The notes under the pieces were generated by a model. That model saw only the letters and a program-made list of their open reading frames with translations, made no database searches and was not told where the DNA came from. From Clostridiaceae bacterium (GTDB lineage: Bacteria > Bacillota > Clostridia > Oscillospirales > Acutalibacteraceae), in contig CAJGBX010000068.1 in the NCBI GenBank assembly GCA_904501685.1, positions 1-7,016 of the forward strand: a stretch of 7,016 bases of DNA, given 5' to 3'. Below are positions 1-5,643 of the stretch, one piece after another; the first letter of the stretch is position 1; every line of letters starts with the position of its first letter. Both the position numbers and the translations under genes were made by a program.

Positions 1-894
1 ATAGCAAAGATTGCAGGTGGGAATTGCCTTTTTGGCAATTGCCTCAGATGCGGTGATTTTATAGGTTGCACAGTGCTTTGCGGCCTCATCAATATTAGTT
101 GCGGCAAACTCGATTGACTTTTGGTATTCCTCTAAGAATTTCGCAACTGCCTCGGGGTTGGCGGCAACATAGGAATCAAGCGCAATAACACAGCCCATCA
201 TAAGCTTGGTATCAGAAACCTTTGACCATTCGTCATTGATGCTCAACGCTCTGCGTAATTCGGCATTTTTAACCATTACTGTAGTCGCAGCCGGCTCCGG
301 AGCCAATGCTACCTCAGCCTCACCGCTGATGAGCTTTTGTACCAAATCCTCACTCGATACGAAATTGATATTAACATCCTTTTCGGGGTCGATATTATTC
401 TTGGTTAAAATGTGCTTTAAAATGAACTCGGGATTCTGACCCTTGCCGGTCGAGTAAATAGTTTTACCCTTTAAATCGGCAATCGACTTTACAGTGTCAC
501 CCTTTTCGAGGATTGAAAGCACGCCGTAGGTGTTAACGGCAAGCATTCTGACTTTACCCTGGGTTTTGTTGTAAAGGGTTGCGGCAACATTGGTCGGAAC
601 CGAGGCAATATTGATTTCACCCTTTAAGAATTTTGCGTTAATCTCGGTTGCGGCAGTAGCTACTGTAAAGGTATAATTGTTTGCGGTCTGCTTTGCGGCA
701 GAATCGGCCATCAGCTTTGCCATTCCGACACCGGTAGGGCCGGTCATACAGGCAACCGTCATATCAACCGGTGTGTACTCCGGCTTGGACTCGGTTGACG
801 GTGTAGAAGCAGTCTCATTGCCGCCGCAGGCAGTAAGACCTAAGACCATTACTAATACAAGCATCAGGCTTATTAAAGATATAATTTTTTTCAT
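1..894 (-). CDS. NitT/TauT-like ABC transporter substrate-binding lipoprotein (3' end missing)
   Basis: This is an extracytoplasmic solute-binding lipoprotein that should deliver a small ligand to an ABC permease. The frame stays open from ATG at 894 to base 1, giving 298 residues; the family is usually about 330, so only the C-terminal tail is missing. Residues 1-22 form a lipoprotein signal peptide (MKK, then a hydrophobic run) with lipobox LTAC, the lipidated Cys being residue 23. A Ser/Thr/Pro-rich linker follows, then the binding fold: GPTGVGMAKLM at 52-62, NIASVPTNVA around 94-103, ADLKGKTIY at 139-147 and ALAPEPAAT at 197-204. These resemble SsuA/TauA/NrtA/ThiY-type proteins. The start is fixed by CGGAGG (903-908), eight bases upstream. 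It lies 52 bases after the Crp/Fnr gene with no terminator between, so the two are probably cotranscribed, with ATPase and permease genes expected beyond base 1. The ligand (sulfonate, nitrate, thiamine precursor or another) cannot be read from the sequence. Confidence 0.88.
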   Translation of the reverse strand, partial: MKKIISLISLMLVLVMVLGLTACGGNETASTPSTESKPEYTPVDMTVACMTGPTGVGMAKLMADSAAKQTANNYTFTVATAATEINAKFLKGEINIASVPTNVAATLYNKTQGKVRMLAVNTYGVLSILEKGDTVKSIADLKGKTIYSTGKGQNPEFILKHILTKNNIDPEKDVNINFVSSEDLVQKLISGEAEVALAPEPAATTVMVKNAELRRALSINDEWSKVSDTKLMMGCVIALDSYVAANPEAVAKFLEEYQKSIEFAATNIDEAAKHCATYKITASEAIAKKAIPTCNLCY

Positions 895-946
895 TTTTGT
901 TTCCTCCGTTAATAAAGGTAAAGATTTTGTTCCAAACCCCAAAATA

Positions 947-1546
947 TTATTTGATGATGAAAGTATTTTTGCTTCTTGCGATTAATCCGCTTTGCTCTAA
1001 GGCTTCGATACCACGGTAAAGGCTTGAGCGCCCCATTTTCAAACGGCGCGCCAGCTCTGCCAGGCCGATATCCAGATAAACCTCACCGTCAATCGCCTGC
1101 GAAACAAGGTATTCGTAAAGCTTTTGCACCGCACTTCCGGCTGAAAACGCATCAATCCGGGCGTTTAAAAACCTGATACGGTCACTTAGAAACGACACAT
1201 AATTGTATGCAAAAGCAGGAACTTTGGCAAAAATTTTCCGTAATGAATCTTCCGAAAAATATATAACCGAGCAGTCGGTTTTTGCTAAAATCTTGCTTTT
1301 ACCCTGCTTCCATGTGCCGAAAAGACTTGCGACACCGAAAACGTCACCCTTGGCTATACCTCTGACGGTAATTTGTGAGCCGGTATCACCAAGGCGACAA
1401 ACAACGGCGTTCCCGTCAAGCAGTATGCCGACCTGACCTGTGCGATAAAGGTCGGTATTTTTCGGCACAGTAATCGGCTCACCCGAAATGGCAAGAACCT
1501 CTTGCACCTCATCCGAGGACAGACCATCAAACAAAAAACAATCCAT
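947..1546 (-). CDS. Crp/Fnr-family transcriptional regulator
   Basis: This is a 199-residue cytoplasmic DNA-binding regulator. Residues 10-105 look like the cyclic-nucleotide-binding-type beta barrel (GILLDGNAVVCRLGD, then GDVFGVASLFG at 67-77). Residues 108-134 fit the long dimerisation helix. Residues 160-199 form a Crp-type winged helix, with GLAELARRLKMGRSSLYRGI as the helix-turn-helix. The Glu and Arg that E. coli CRP uses to hold cAMP are not apparent, and there is no FNR-like cysteine cluster (only Cys3, Cys50 and Cys92), so the effector is unknown. I place the start at ATG 1546 because AGAGGTG (1552-1558) sits five bases upstream. An in-frame GTG at 1579 would lie almost on the predicted transcription start. 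It heads an operon with the ABC substrate-binding protein and is likely that importer's local regulator. An inverted repeat over its own transcription start suggests autoregulation. Confidence 0.88.
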   Translation of the reverse strand: MDCFLFDGLSSDEVQEVLAISGEPITVPKNTDLYRTGQVGILLDGNAVVCRLGDTGSQITVRGIAKGDVFGVASLFGTWKQGKSKILAKTDCSVIYFSEDSLRKIFAKVPAFAYNYVSFLSDRIRFLNARIDAFSAGSAVQKLYEYLVSQAIDGEVYLDIGLAELARRLKMGRSSLYRGIEALEQSGLIARSKNTFIIK

Positions 1547-1551
1547 ATTTT

Positions 1552-1558
1552 CACCTCT
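1552..1558 (-). promoter_or_regulatory. Ribosome binding site deciding the Crp/Fnr start
   Basis: AGAGGTG on the minus strand lies five bases before ATG 1546. The alternative in-frame GTG at 1579 has no such site and lies at the predicted transcript 5' end, so the shorter protein is preferred. Confidence 0.7.
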
Positions 1559-1582
1559 AAAGTGTCTCATTTGGTACACTTT
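1559..1582. promoter_or_regulatory. Inverted repeat over the predicted transcription start (candidate operator)
   Basis: Two perfect 7-base arms, AAAGTGT and ACACTTT, are separated by 10 bases. The arm spacing resembles Crp-family sites (half-site, short spacer, half-site). It covers the predicted start (about 1581) and ends directly against the ribosome binding site at 1558. As DNA it would suit a repressor, most simply the Crp/Fnr product. As RNA the same bases could form a 5' hairpin. The repeat is seen directly; its role is inferred. Confidence 0.5.
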
Positions 1583-1587
1583 TTAGT

Positions 1588-1616
1588 ATTATACACCATA
1601 TTGCCACATATTTCAA
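1588..1616 (-). promoter_or_regulatory. Sigma-A-type promoter of the Crp/Fnr-ABC operon
   Basis: The -35 is TTGAAA (1611-1616) and the -10 is TATAAT (1588-1593), separated by exactly 17 bases. Transcription should begin near 1581, giving a leader of about 35 bases before ATG 1546. The match is strong enough that repression is the likelier mode of control. Confidence 0.75.
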
Positions 1617-1623
1617 GACCTTT

Positions 1624-1657
1624 TTCATATTTTGTTAAAATTTTAACAAAATATGAA
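1624..1657. promoter_or_regulatory. Perfect 34-base palindrome with a Rex-type operator core
   Basis: Bases 1624-1640 are the exact reverse complement of 1641-1657. The core at 1632-1649 reads TTGTTAA-AATT-TTAACAA, an exact match to the TTGTTAA-N4-TTAACAA consensus reported for the NADH-sensing repressor Rex in clostridia. It lies seven bases upstream of the -35 of the Crp/Fnr promoter, centred near -60. The core can also be read as TGTTA-N6-TAACA, a Crp/Fnr-like spacing, so the operon's own regulator is an alternative ligand. The palindrome is certain; its binding protein is inferred. Confidence 0.6.
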
Positions 1658-1680
1658 GCTGTATTACTTATCTTTATGTC

Positions 1681-1721
1681 AAATAAAACTGCCGGGTGTC
1701 TTTTGAAAACACCCGGCAGTT
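1681..1721 (-). terminator. Intrinsic terminator after the acyl-ACP thioesterase gene
   Basis: A perfect 13-base-pair stem (1687-1699 with 1709-1721; arm AACTGCCGGGTGT on the plus strand) encloses a nine-base loop. On the minus strand it is followed by TTTTATTT. It lies 20 bases past the thioesterase stop and should end the soj-spo0J-serS-thioesterase transcript. The other direction lacks a clean T run. Confidence 0.88.
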
Positions 1722-1741
1722 ACTGTTATTATTGTTTTATT

Positions 1742-2485
1742 TTAAAACGTTATTTTTACCGCAAAGCACTCGTGTTGGTCGGTTTTACCCAAAACACTGT
1801 ACCCGTCAGCCTCTGCGACGGTCGAAATTTCAAGCGTTTGACCCAGCATTGCCTCGTTAATAAAATTAACCTCAAAACCCTTGACGGTTGACCTTACCAG
1901 CTCGCTCGGCAGTGCATCAAACGCCATATCTGCGTAAACCGTATTGTTAACGTGACCGTTGAAATCAATATCCGAAAAACGCACACTCCGGCTTTGTAAC
2001 TCGGCATTCTCACCGACAATCGTCAGCTTTTTAGGATATTCGCAATGATTTTCCAGGGTCTCGTTATACAAAAAGTCCTCAAATCCCTTGATTTCCCGCG
2101 GACGTACGATTTTACGGCTGACAAGGTCGATTGTCGTAACCTCGGCCTTAGCCTCGGTCAGTATTTCACCGTTTTCGTCGCGTAAAACGTAGTTTCTTGT
2201 AAACCTGACGCCCTTTAACCCACTGCACCAGGTAGTCAGCGTGACGCTTTCCTTGGACTTCGGCAGGCGAGTGACCTTGATGTTCATCTTAGTGAAAATG
2301 AATGCAAAGCCTTGTTCGGCACGCATTTTGTCGGAATTTGTCCCAAATTCAATCAGGTGAAGCTCGCCGATTTCCTGCTGACGCTTCATTAAAGCCGAAA
2401 TTTTCATTCGGTCATACATATCGACCTCAAAGGTCGAAACAAAAAACTGCCACTGAAAAGCGGTCTTATCGAAAATCGTTCCCAT
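1742..2485 (-). CDS. Acyl-ACP thioesterase (FatA/FatB-like family)
   Basis: This cytoplasmic enzyme should hydrolyse acyl-acyl carrier protein to release free fatty acid. At 247 residues it matches the bacterial double-hotdog family. The first hotdog half spans roughly residues 5-130 (KMNIKVTRLPKSKESVTLTT, then KGVRFTRNYVLRD). The second starts near 165 with the signature DIDFNGHVNNTVY at 172-184, giving the D-x-N-x-H residues Asp174, Asn176 and His178. Asp190 stands where plant enzymes have Glu, 12 residues after the His, and the plant Glu-Cys pair is not obvious. ATG 2485 shares its A with the TAA stop of serS (TAATG), and no strong ribosome binding site precedes it, so translational coupling to serS is likely. 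The gene closes the operon, ahead of the terminator at 1681-1721. Chain-length preference cannot be judged. Confidence 0.88.
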   Translation of the reverse strand: MGTIFDKTAFQWQFFVSTFEVDMYDRMKISALMKRQQEIGELHLIEFGTNSDKMRAEQGFAFIFTKMNIKVTRLPKSKESVTLTTWCSGLKGVRFTRNYVLRDENGEILTEAKAEVTTIDLVSRKIVRPREIKGFEDFLYNETLENHCEYPKKLTIVGENAELQSRSVRFSDIDFNGHVNNTVYADMAFDALPSELVRSTVKGFEVNFINEAMLGQTLEISTVAEADGYSVLGKTDQHECFAVKITF

Positions 2486-3768
2486 TACTTCTTAACGATT
2501 TTTTCCATTCCGCCCATATACGGACGAAGTGCCTCAGGAATTCTGATAGAGCCATCCTCCTGCAGGTTGTTTTCGAGGAAGGCAATCAACATTCTCGGAG
2601 GAGCAACAACAGTGTTATTTAAAGTATGTGCCAAATAGTTGCCGTCCTTGCCCTTGACGCGAATCTTCAAACGGCGTGCCTGAGCATCACCCAAATTGGA
2701 GCAGGAGCCGACCTCAAAATATTTTTTCTGTCTCGGCGACCAGGCCTCAACATCAATCGACTTAACCTTCAGGTCAGCCAAATCTCCCGAGCAGCACTCC
2801 AAGGTTCTGACAGGAATATCCATTGAACGGAACAGGTCTACAGTGTTCTGCCAGAGCTTTTCGAACCACATCGGGGATTCCTCAGGCTTACAAACAACAA
2901 TCATTTCCTGCTTTTCAAACTGATGAATACGGTAAACACCGCGTTCCTCAATGCCGTGAGCGCCCTTTTCCTTTCTAAAGCAGGGAGAGTAGCTGGTGAG
3001 CGTATAGGGAAGCTTTTCCTCGGGATTGATAGTGTCGATAAACTTACCGATCATTGAGTGCTCGGAGGTACCGATAAGGTACAAATCCTCACCCTCGATT
3101 TTATACATCATAGCATCCATTTCGGCAAAGCTCATAACACCGGTAACAACGTTAGAGCGAATCATAAAAGGAGGTACGCAATAGGTAAAGCCGCGGTCAA
3201 TCATAAAATCGCGTGCATAGGAAATAACTGCAGAATGTAAACGTGCAATATCACCCATTAAATAGTAAAAACCGTTACCTGCAACCTTACGGGCACTGTC
3301 AAGGTCGATACCTTCAAATTTTTCCATAATTTCAGTATGATAGGGGATAGGGAACTCAGGTACAACCGGCTCGCCGTAACGCTGTACCTCAACGTTTTCG
3401 GAGTCATCACGACCGACCGGTACAGTCGGGTCAATGATGTTCGGAATAGTCATCATAACCTTGGTTAATTTCTCGTCAAGCTCGGTTTCCAAAACCTCAA
3501 GCTCACTTAAACGTGCGGCAAACTCGCCAACCTTTTTCTTAGCGGCCTCAGCCTCGTCCTTTTGACCCTTTGCCATAAATCCGCCAATCTGCTTCGAAAT
3601 GGCGTTACGCTCGGCACGTAATCCGTCAGCCTCACGCTGAGCTGAACGCTTTTGCTCGTCAAGTATAATTGCCTCGTCAACAAGCGGCAGCTTTTGGTCC
3701 TGAAACTTCTTTTTGATGTTTTCACGAACAATATCAGGGTTTTCTCTTAAAAATTTAATATCCAGCAT
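2485..3768 (-). CDS. serS: Seryl-tRNA synthetase
   Basis: This class II synthetase charges tRNA-Ser with serine in the cytosol and is essential; 427 residues is full length. Residues 1-10 (MLDIKFLREN) are the classic start. Residues 30-105 form the helical-hairpin tRNA-binding arm. The catalytic core has TSE at 234-236, motif 2 at 264-286 (FRKEKG...GVYRIHQFEK), GDLADLKVKSIDVEAW at 328-343, VGSCSNLGDAQARR at 353-366 and motif 3 at 384-400 with Arg392. Motif 2 is divergent: GIEERG replaces the usual G-R/K-D-T-x-G. Motif 3 reads NNTVVAPPR rather than NGSGLAxGR, a form partly shared with the Thermus enzyme. CGGAG upstream of ATG 3768 supports the start. It follows spo0J by 69 AT-rich bases with no T-box leader, terminator or convincing promoter, so it is probably read from the soj promoter. 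Confidence 0.96.
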   Translation of the reverse strand: MLDIKFLRENPDIVRENIKKKFQDQKLPLVDEAIILDEQKRSAQREADGLRAERNAISKQIGGFMAKGQKDEAEAAKKKVGEFAARLSELEVLETELDEKLTKVMMTIPNIIDPTVPVGRDDSENVEVQRYGEPVVPEFPIPYHTEIMEKFEGIDLDSARKVAGNGFYYLMGDIARLHSAVISYARDFMIDRGFTYCVPPFMIRSNVVTGVMSFAEMDAMMYKIEGEDLYLIGTSEHSMIGKFIDTINPEEKLPYTLTSYSPCFRKEKGAHGIEERGVYRIHQFEKQEMIVVCKPEESPMWFEKLWQNTVDLFRSMDIPVRTLECCSGDLADLKVKSIDVEAWSPRQKKYFEVGSCSNLGDAQARRLKIRVKGKDGNYLAHTLNNTVVAPPRMLIAFLENNLQEDGSIRIPEALRPYMGGMEKIVKK

Positions 3769-3837
3769 TTTTATTCTCCGTTCTAATTTCTACTATATAA
3801 TGTATTTATAACAACAATTAAGCACAAAATATTGTAT

Positions 3838-4683
3838 TTATTTTTCTCCTGCAATTTTTTTGGCAAGGTCAAACAGGTCGTCATCACTGAAAAACTCAAT
3901 CTGCAGTGTGCCCGATTTTCCATTGCCTGAAATCTTAACCTTACGTCCGATTTGTTCAGCTAACGCCGCCTCAACCTCAACATAAGTCTTGTTCTTGATT
4001 TTCGGTTTTTTCATTGTGATACCGACCGCCTGCTGCTTTGAAATACGCTCGATTTCACGCACCGAGGCACCGGCCTTAGCAAGCTCTAACGCCTGACGTC
4101 TCAGCTCCTTATCGGGAATCGACAGTAAAGCTCTTGCGTGACCTGCTGTTATAGCACCGTTTTGCAAAGCTTCCTTTTCAGCCGCGTTAAGACTCATCAA
4201 TCTGAGCGCATTTGCTACCGCCGAACGTGATTTTCCAACTCGCTCGGCAGCCTGCTCCTGAGTTAAAGAATAGGTATCCATAAGGGTTTTATAGCCCTCG
4301 GCCTCTTCAATCGGGTTTAAATCCTCACGTTGCAGGTTTTCTATCAGTGCAAGCTCCATAACCTCACTGTCAGCCATTTCCTTTATAACAACGGGTACCT
4401 TTTCAAGTCCGGCCAAACGGCTTGCTCGCCAACGGCGTTCACCGGCAACAATCTGATAACTTCCGTCGTTCATCGGACGAACCAGCAACGGCTGAATTAG
4501 TCCGTGCATTTTTATGCTTTCGGATAGCTCACGAAGAGCCGCATCGTCAAAGACCTTTCTCGGCTGGTCTCGGTTAGGAACAATCTGCGAAAGTCTTAAT
4601 TCTACCGCTTGCTTTGTTTCAACCGTGTTTTCGGTAAAAAGTGAGTCCATTCCTCGACCTAAGCCGCCTTTTTTTGCCGCCAT
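3838..4683 (-). CDS. parB: Chromosome-partitioning protein ParB (Spo0J)
   Basis: ParB/Spo0J binds parS, slides as a CTP-dependent clamp and loads SMC condensin to organise the origin region. The protein has 281 residues from ATG 4683 and begins MAAKKGGLGRGMDSLF, the usual family N-terminus. The ParB/Srx domain spans about 27-130, with the CTP-contacting box GERRWRA at 81-87 and ENLQREDLNP at 115-124. A helix-turn-helix that reads parS follows at about 140-166 (LTQEQAAERVGKSRSAVANAL), then a C-terminal dimerisation region. AAGGAG (4692-4697) lies eight bases before ATG 4683. An in-frame GTG at 4692 overlaps that site and is rejected. It lies 38 bases after parA, and two exact parS sites sit just upstream of the operon. 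Confidence 0.96.
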   Translation of the reverse strand: MAAKKGGLGRGMDSLFTENTVETKQAVELRLSQIVPNRDQPRKVFDDAALRELSESIKMHGLIQPLLVRPMNDGSYQIVAGERRWRASRLAGLEKVPVVIKEMADSEVMELALIENLQREDLNPIEEAEGYKTLMDTYSLTQEQAAERVGKSRSAVANALRLMSLNAAEKEALQNGAITAGHARALLSIPDKELRRQALELAKAGASVREIERISKQQAVGITMKKPKIKNKTYVEVEAALAEQIGRKVKISGNGKSGTLQIEFFSDDDLFDLAKKIAGEK

Positions 4684-4691
4684 TTTATCCA

Positions 4692-4697
4692 CTCCTT
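4692..4697 (-). promoter_or_regulatory. Ribosome binding site deciding the parB start
   Basis: AAGGAG is eight bases upstream of ATG 4683. Its last G is the first base of the competing in-frame GTG at 4692, so that longer form could not use it. Confidence 0.75.
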
Positions 4698-4701
4698 ACA
4701 T

Positions 4702-4714
4702 TATATATATATAT
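4702..4714. repeat. Short (TA)n tract in the parA-parB gap
   Basis: Six TA dinucleotides plus a final T lie between the parA stop and the parB ribosome binding site. Such a tract can slip and change length. Here it is outside both genes, so length changes would alter only spacing. Confidence 0.6.
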
Positions 4715-4721
4715 CTTTTCG

Positions 4722-5492
4722 TTATTTCTTTTTATTTCGCTTCACAAATTCCTTTGCAAGGTCGTTATAAGCCTCGGCACCCTTACAGCGTTTGTCATAA
4801 TACTGTATCGGCTGACCGTAGCTCGGTGCTTCGGAAAGCCTTACACCGCGTGGAATTGTAGTCTTGTAAAGCTCTTTAGGGAAATACTTTTTGATTTCGC
4901 CTACAACCTGCTGAGTCAGGTTGAGCCGTCCGTCGAACATCGTGAGCAGCACACCCTCTAAATACAAATCGGGATTAAAGCCCAATTTAATGCGTTTTAC
5001 GGTCGTAATCAGTTGAGAAAGACCCTCTAAAGCGTAGTATTCACACTGCAACGGCACAAAAAACGAATCGGCAGCGGTCAGGGCGTTAATTGTAATCAGC
5101 CCTAACGACGGCGGACAGTCAATAAATATGTAATCAAACTCGTCCTTTACCAGACAAAGTGCGGTTTTAAGCTGATTTTCACGATTTACAATCGAAACCA
5201 GCTCAACCTCAGAACCTGCCAAATTTATGTTTGCAGGTATAACCGACACATTTTTAAAATCGGTTTTAATTATTGATTCCCTTGCGTGAGCGCCCGTAAC
5301 CAACAAATCATAGCTCGAAACTGTTATTTCACGGCGGTTTATACCGTAGCCGCTGGTTGTATTGCCCTGTGGGTCGGCATCAATCAGCAGAACCTTTTTG
5401 CCCATGATACCTAAGCCTGCCGCAAGGTTTACAGCGGTTGTAGTCTTACCGACGCCGCCCTTCTGATTTATTATAGCAATTATCTTGCCCAA
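4722..5492 (-). CDS. parA: Chromosome-partitioning ATPase ParA (Soj)
   Basis: This Walker-type ATPase works with Spo0J in origin segregation; in Bacillus the homologue also regulates DnaA and sporulation entry. All 256 residues are present. The deviant Walker A is KGGVGKTT at 11-18 with signature Lys11. DADPQGN is at 38-44, Walker B is YIFIDCPPSLG at 121-131, and the conserved stretch IPRGVRLSEAPSYGQPI is at 213-229. The start codon is TTG at 5492, preceded by a near-perfect AAGGAGG (5500-5506) seven bases away. An ATG at 5497 is only two bases from that site, out of frame, and stops after five codons. The gene heads the operon parA-parB-serS-thioesterase and has its own promoter (5530-5558), with two parS sites just beyond it. 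Confidence 0.95.
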   Translation of the reverse strand: MGKIIAIINQKGGVGKTTTAVNLAAGLGIMGKKVLLIDADPQGNTTSGYGINRREITVSSYDLLVTGAHARESIIKTDFKNVSVIPANINLAGSEVELVSIVNRENQLKTALCLVKDEFDYIFIDCPPSLGLITINALTAADSFFVPLQCEYYALEGLSQLITTVKRIKLGFNPDLYLEGVLLTMFDGRLNLTQQVVGEIKKYFPKELYKTTIPRGVRLSEAPSYGQPIQYYDKRCKGAEAYNDLAKEFVKRNKKK

Positions 5493-5499
5493 AGCATTA

Positions 5500-5506
5500 C
5501 CTCCTT
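5500..5506 (-). promoter_or_regulatory. Strong ribosome binding site selecting the TTG start of parA
   Basis: AAGGAGG is seven bases before TTG 5492 but only two bases before the out-of-frame ATG at 5497. Spacing therefore favours the non-canonical TTG start. Confidence 0.75.
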
Positions 5507-5529
5507 GGGAATTTAAATCTTGTCCTTAT

Positions 5530-5558
5530 ATTATAATGAATAAACCTCAATTTGTAAA
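5530..5558 (-). promoter_or_regulatory. Sigma-A-type promoter of the parA operon
   Basis: The -35 is TTTACA (5553-5558) and the -10 is TATAAT (5530-5535), separated by 17 bases. The start should be near 5523, leaving a leader of about 30 bases. The nearer parS site begins about 22-25 bases upstream of the -35, so Spo0J spreading from parS could affect this promoter. Confidence 0.75.
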
Positions 5559-5582
5559 GAGGAAAACCATCAAAATATAAAA

Positions 5583-5598
5583 TGTTTCACGTGAAACA
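5583..5598. promoter_or_regulatory. parS site 1 (Spo0J/ParB binding)
   Basis: TGTTTCACGTGAAACA matches the Bacillus-type parS consensus at all 16 bases. The palindrome extends to 22 bases (5580-5601). On the minus strand it is followed by a T-rich run (TATATTTT), so its transcript could fold as a weak terminator after spoVAEB. Confidence 0.95.
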
Positions 5599-5619
5599 TT
5601 TGGTAACTGCCATCGACTT

Positions 5620-5635
5620 TGTTTCACGTGAAACA
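5620..5635. promoter_or_regulatory. parS site 2 (Spo0J/ParB binding)
   Basis: This is a second exact TGTTTCACGTGAAACA, 37 bases from the first (start to start) and eight bases past the spoVAEB stop. The pair marks a Spo0J nucleation point beside the parAB genes and suggests the region lies fairly near the replication origin. Confidence 0.95.
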
Positions 5636-5643
5636 TTAATTTG

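Noticed and set aside
22..40. Hairpin AATTGCC-N5-GGCAATT near the left edge
   Set aside because: It lies inside the coding region of the substrate-binding protein (codons for AIAKKAIP), where repeated GCA ATT codons explain it. There is no following T run on the minus strand.
1547..1579. Longer Crp/Fnr protein from GTG 1579
   Set aside because: That codon coincides with the predicted transcription start and lacks a ribosome binding site, whereas ATG 1546 has AGAGGTG in place.
1502..1891. Plus-strand frame of 129 codons crossing the Crp/Fnr control region
   Set aside because: It runs through the promoter, both palindromes and the terminator hairpin, then antisense into the thioesterase. It has no family resemblance or ribosome binding site.
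3769..3837. Separate serS promoter or T-box in the spo0J-serS gap
   Set aside because: The gap is only 69 bases, far too short for a T-box. The TTGTGC/TACATT pair at 17-base spacing is a poor match in AT-rich DNA.
4684..4692. Longer ParB from GTG 4692
   Set aside because: The GTG overlaps the AAGGAG that serves ATG 4683, and MAAKKGGLGRG is the normal ParB N-terminus.
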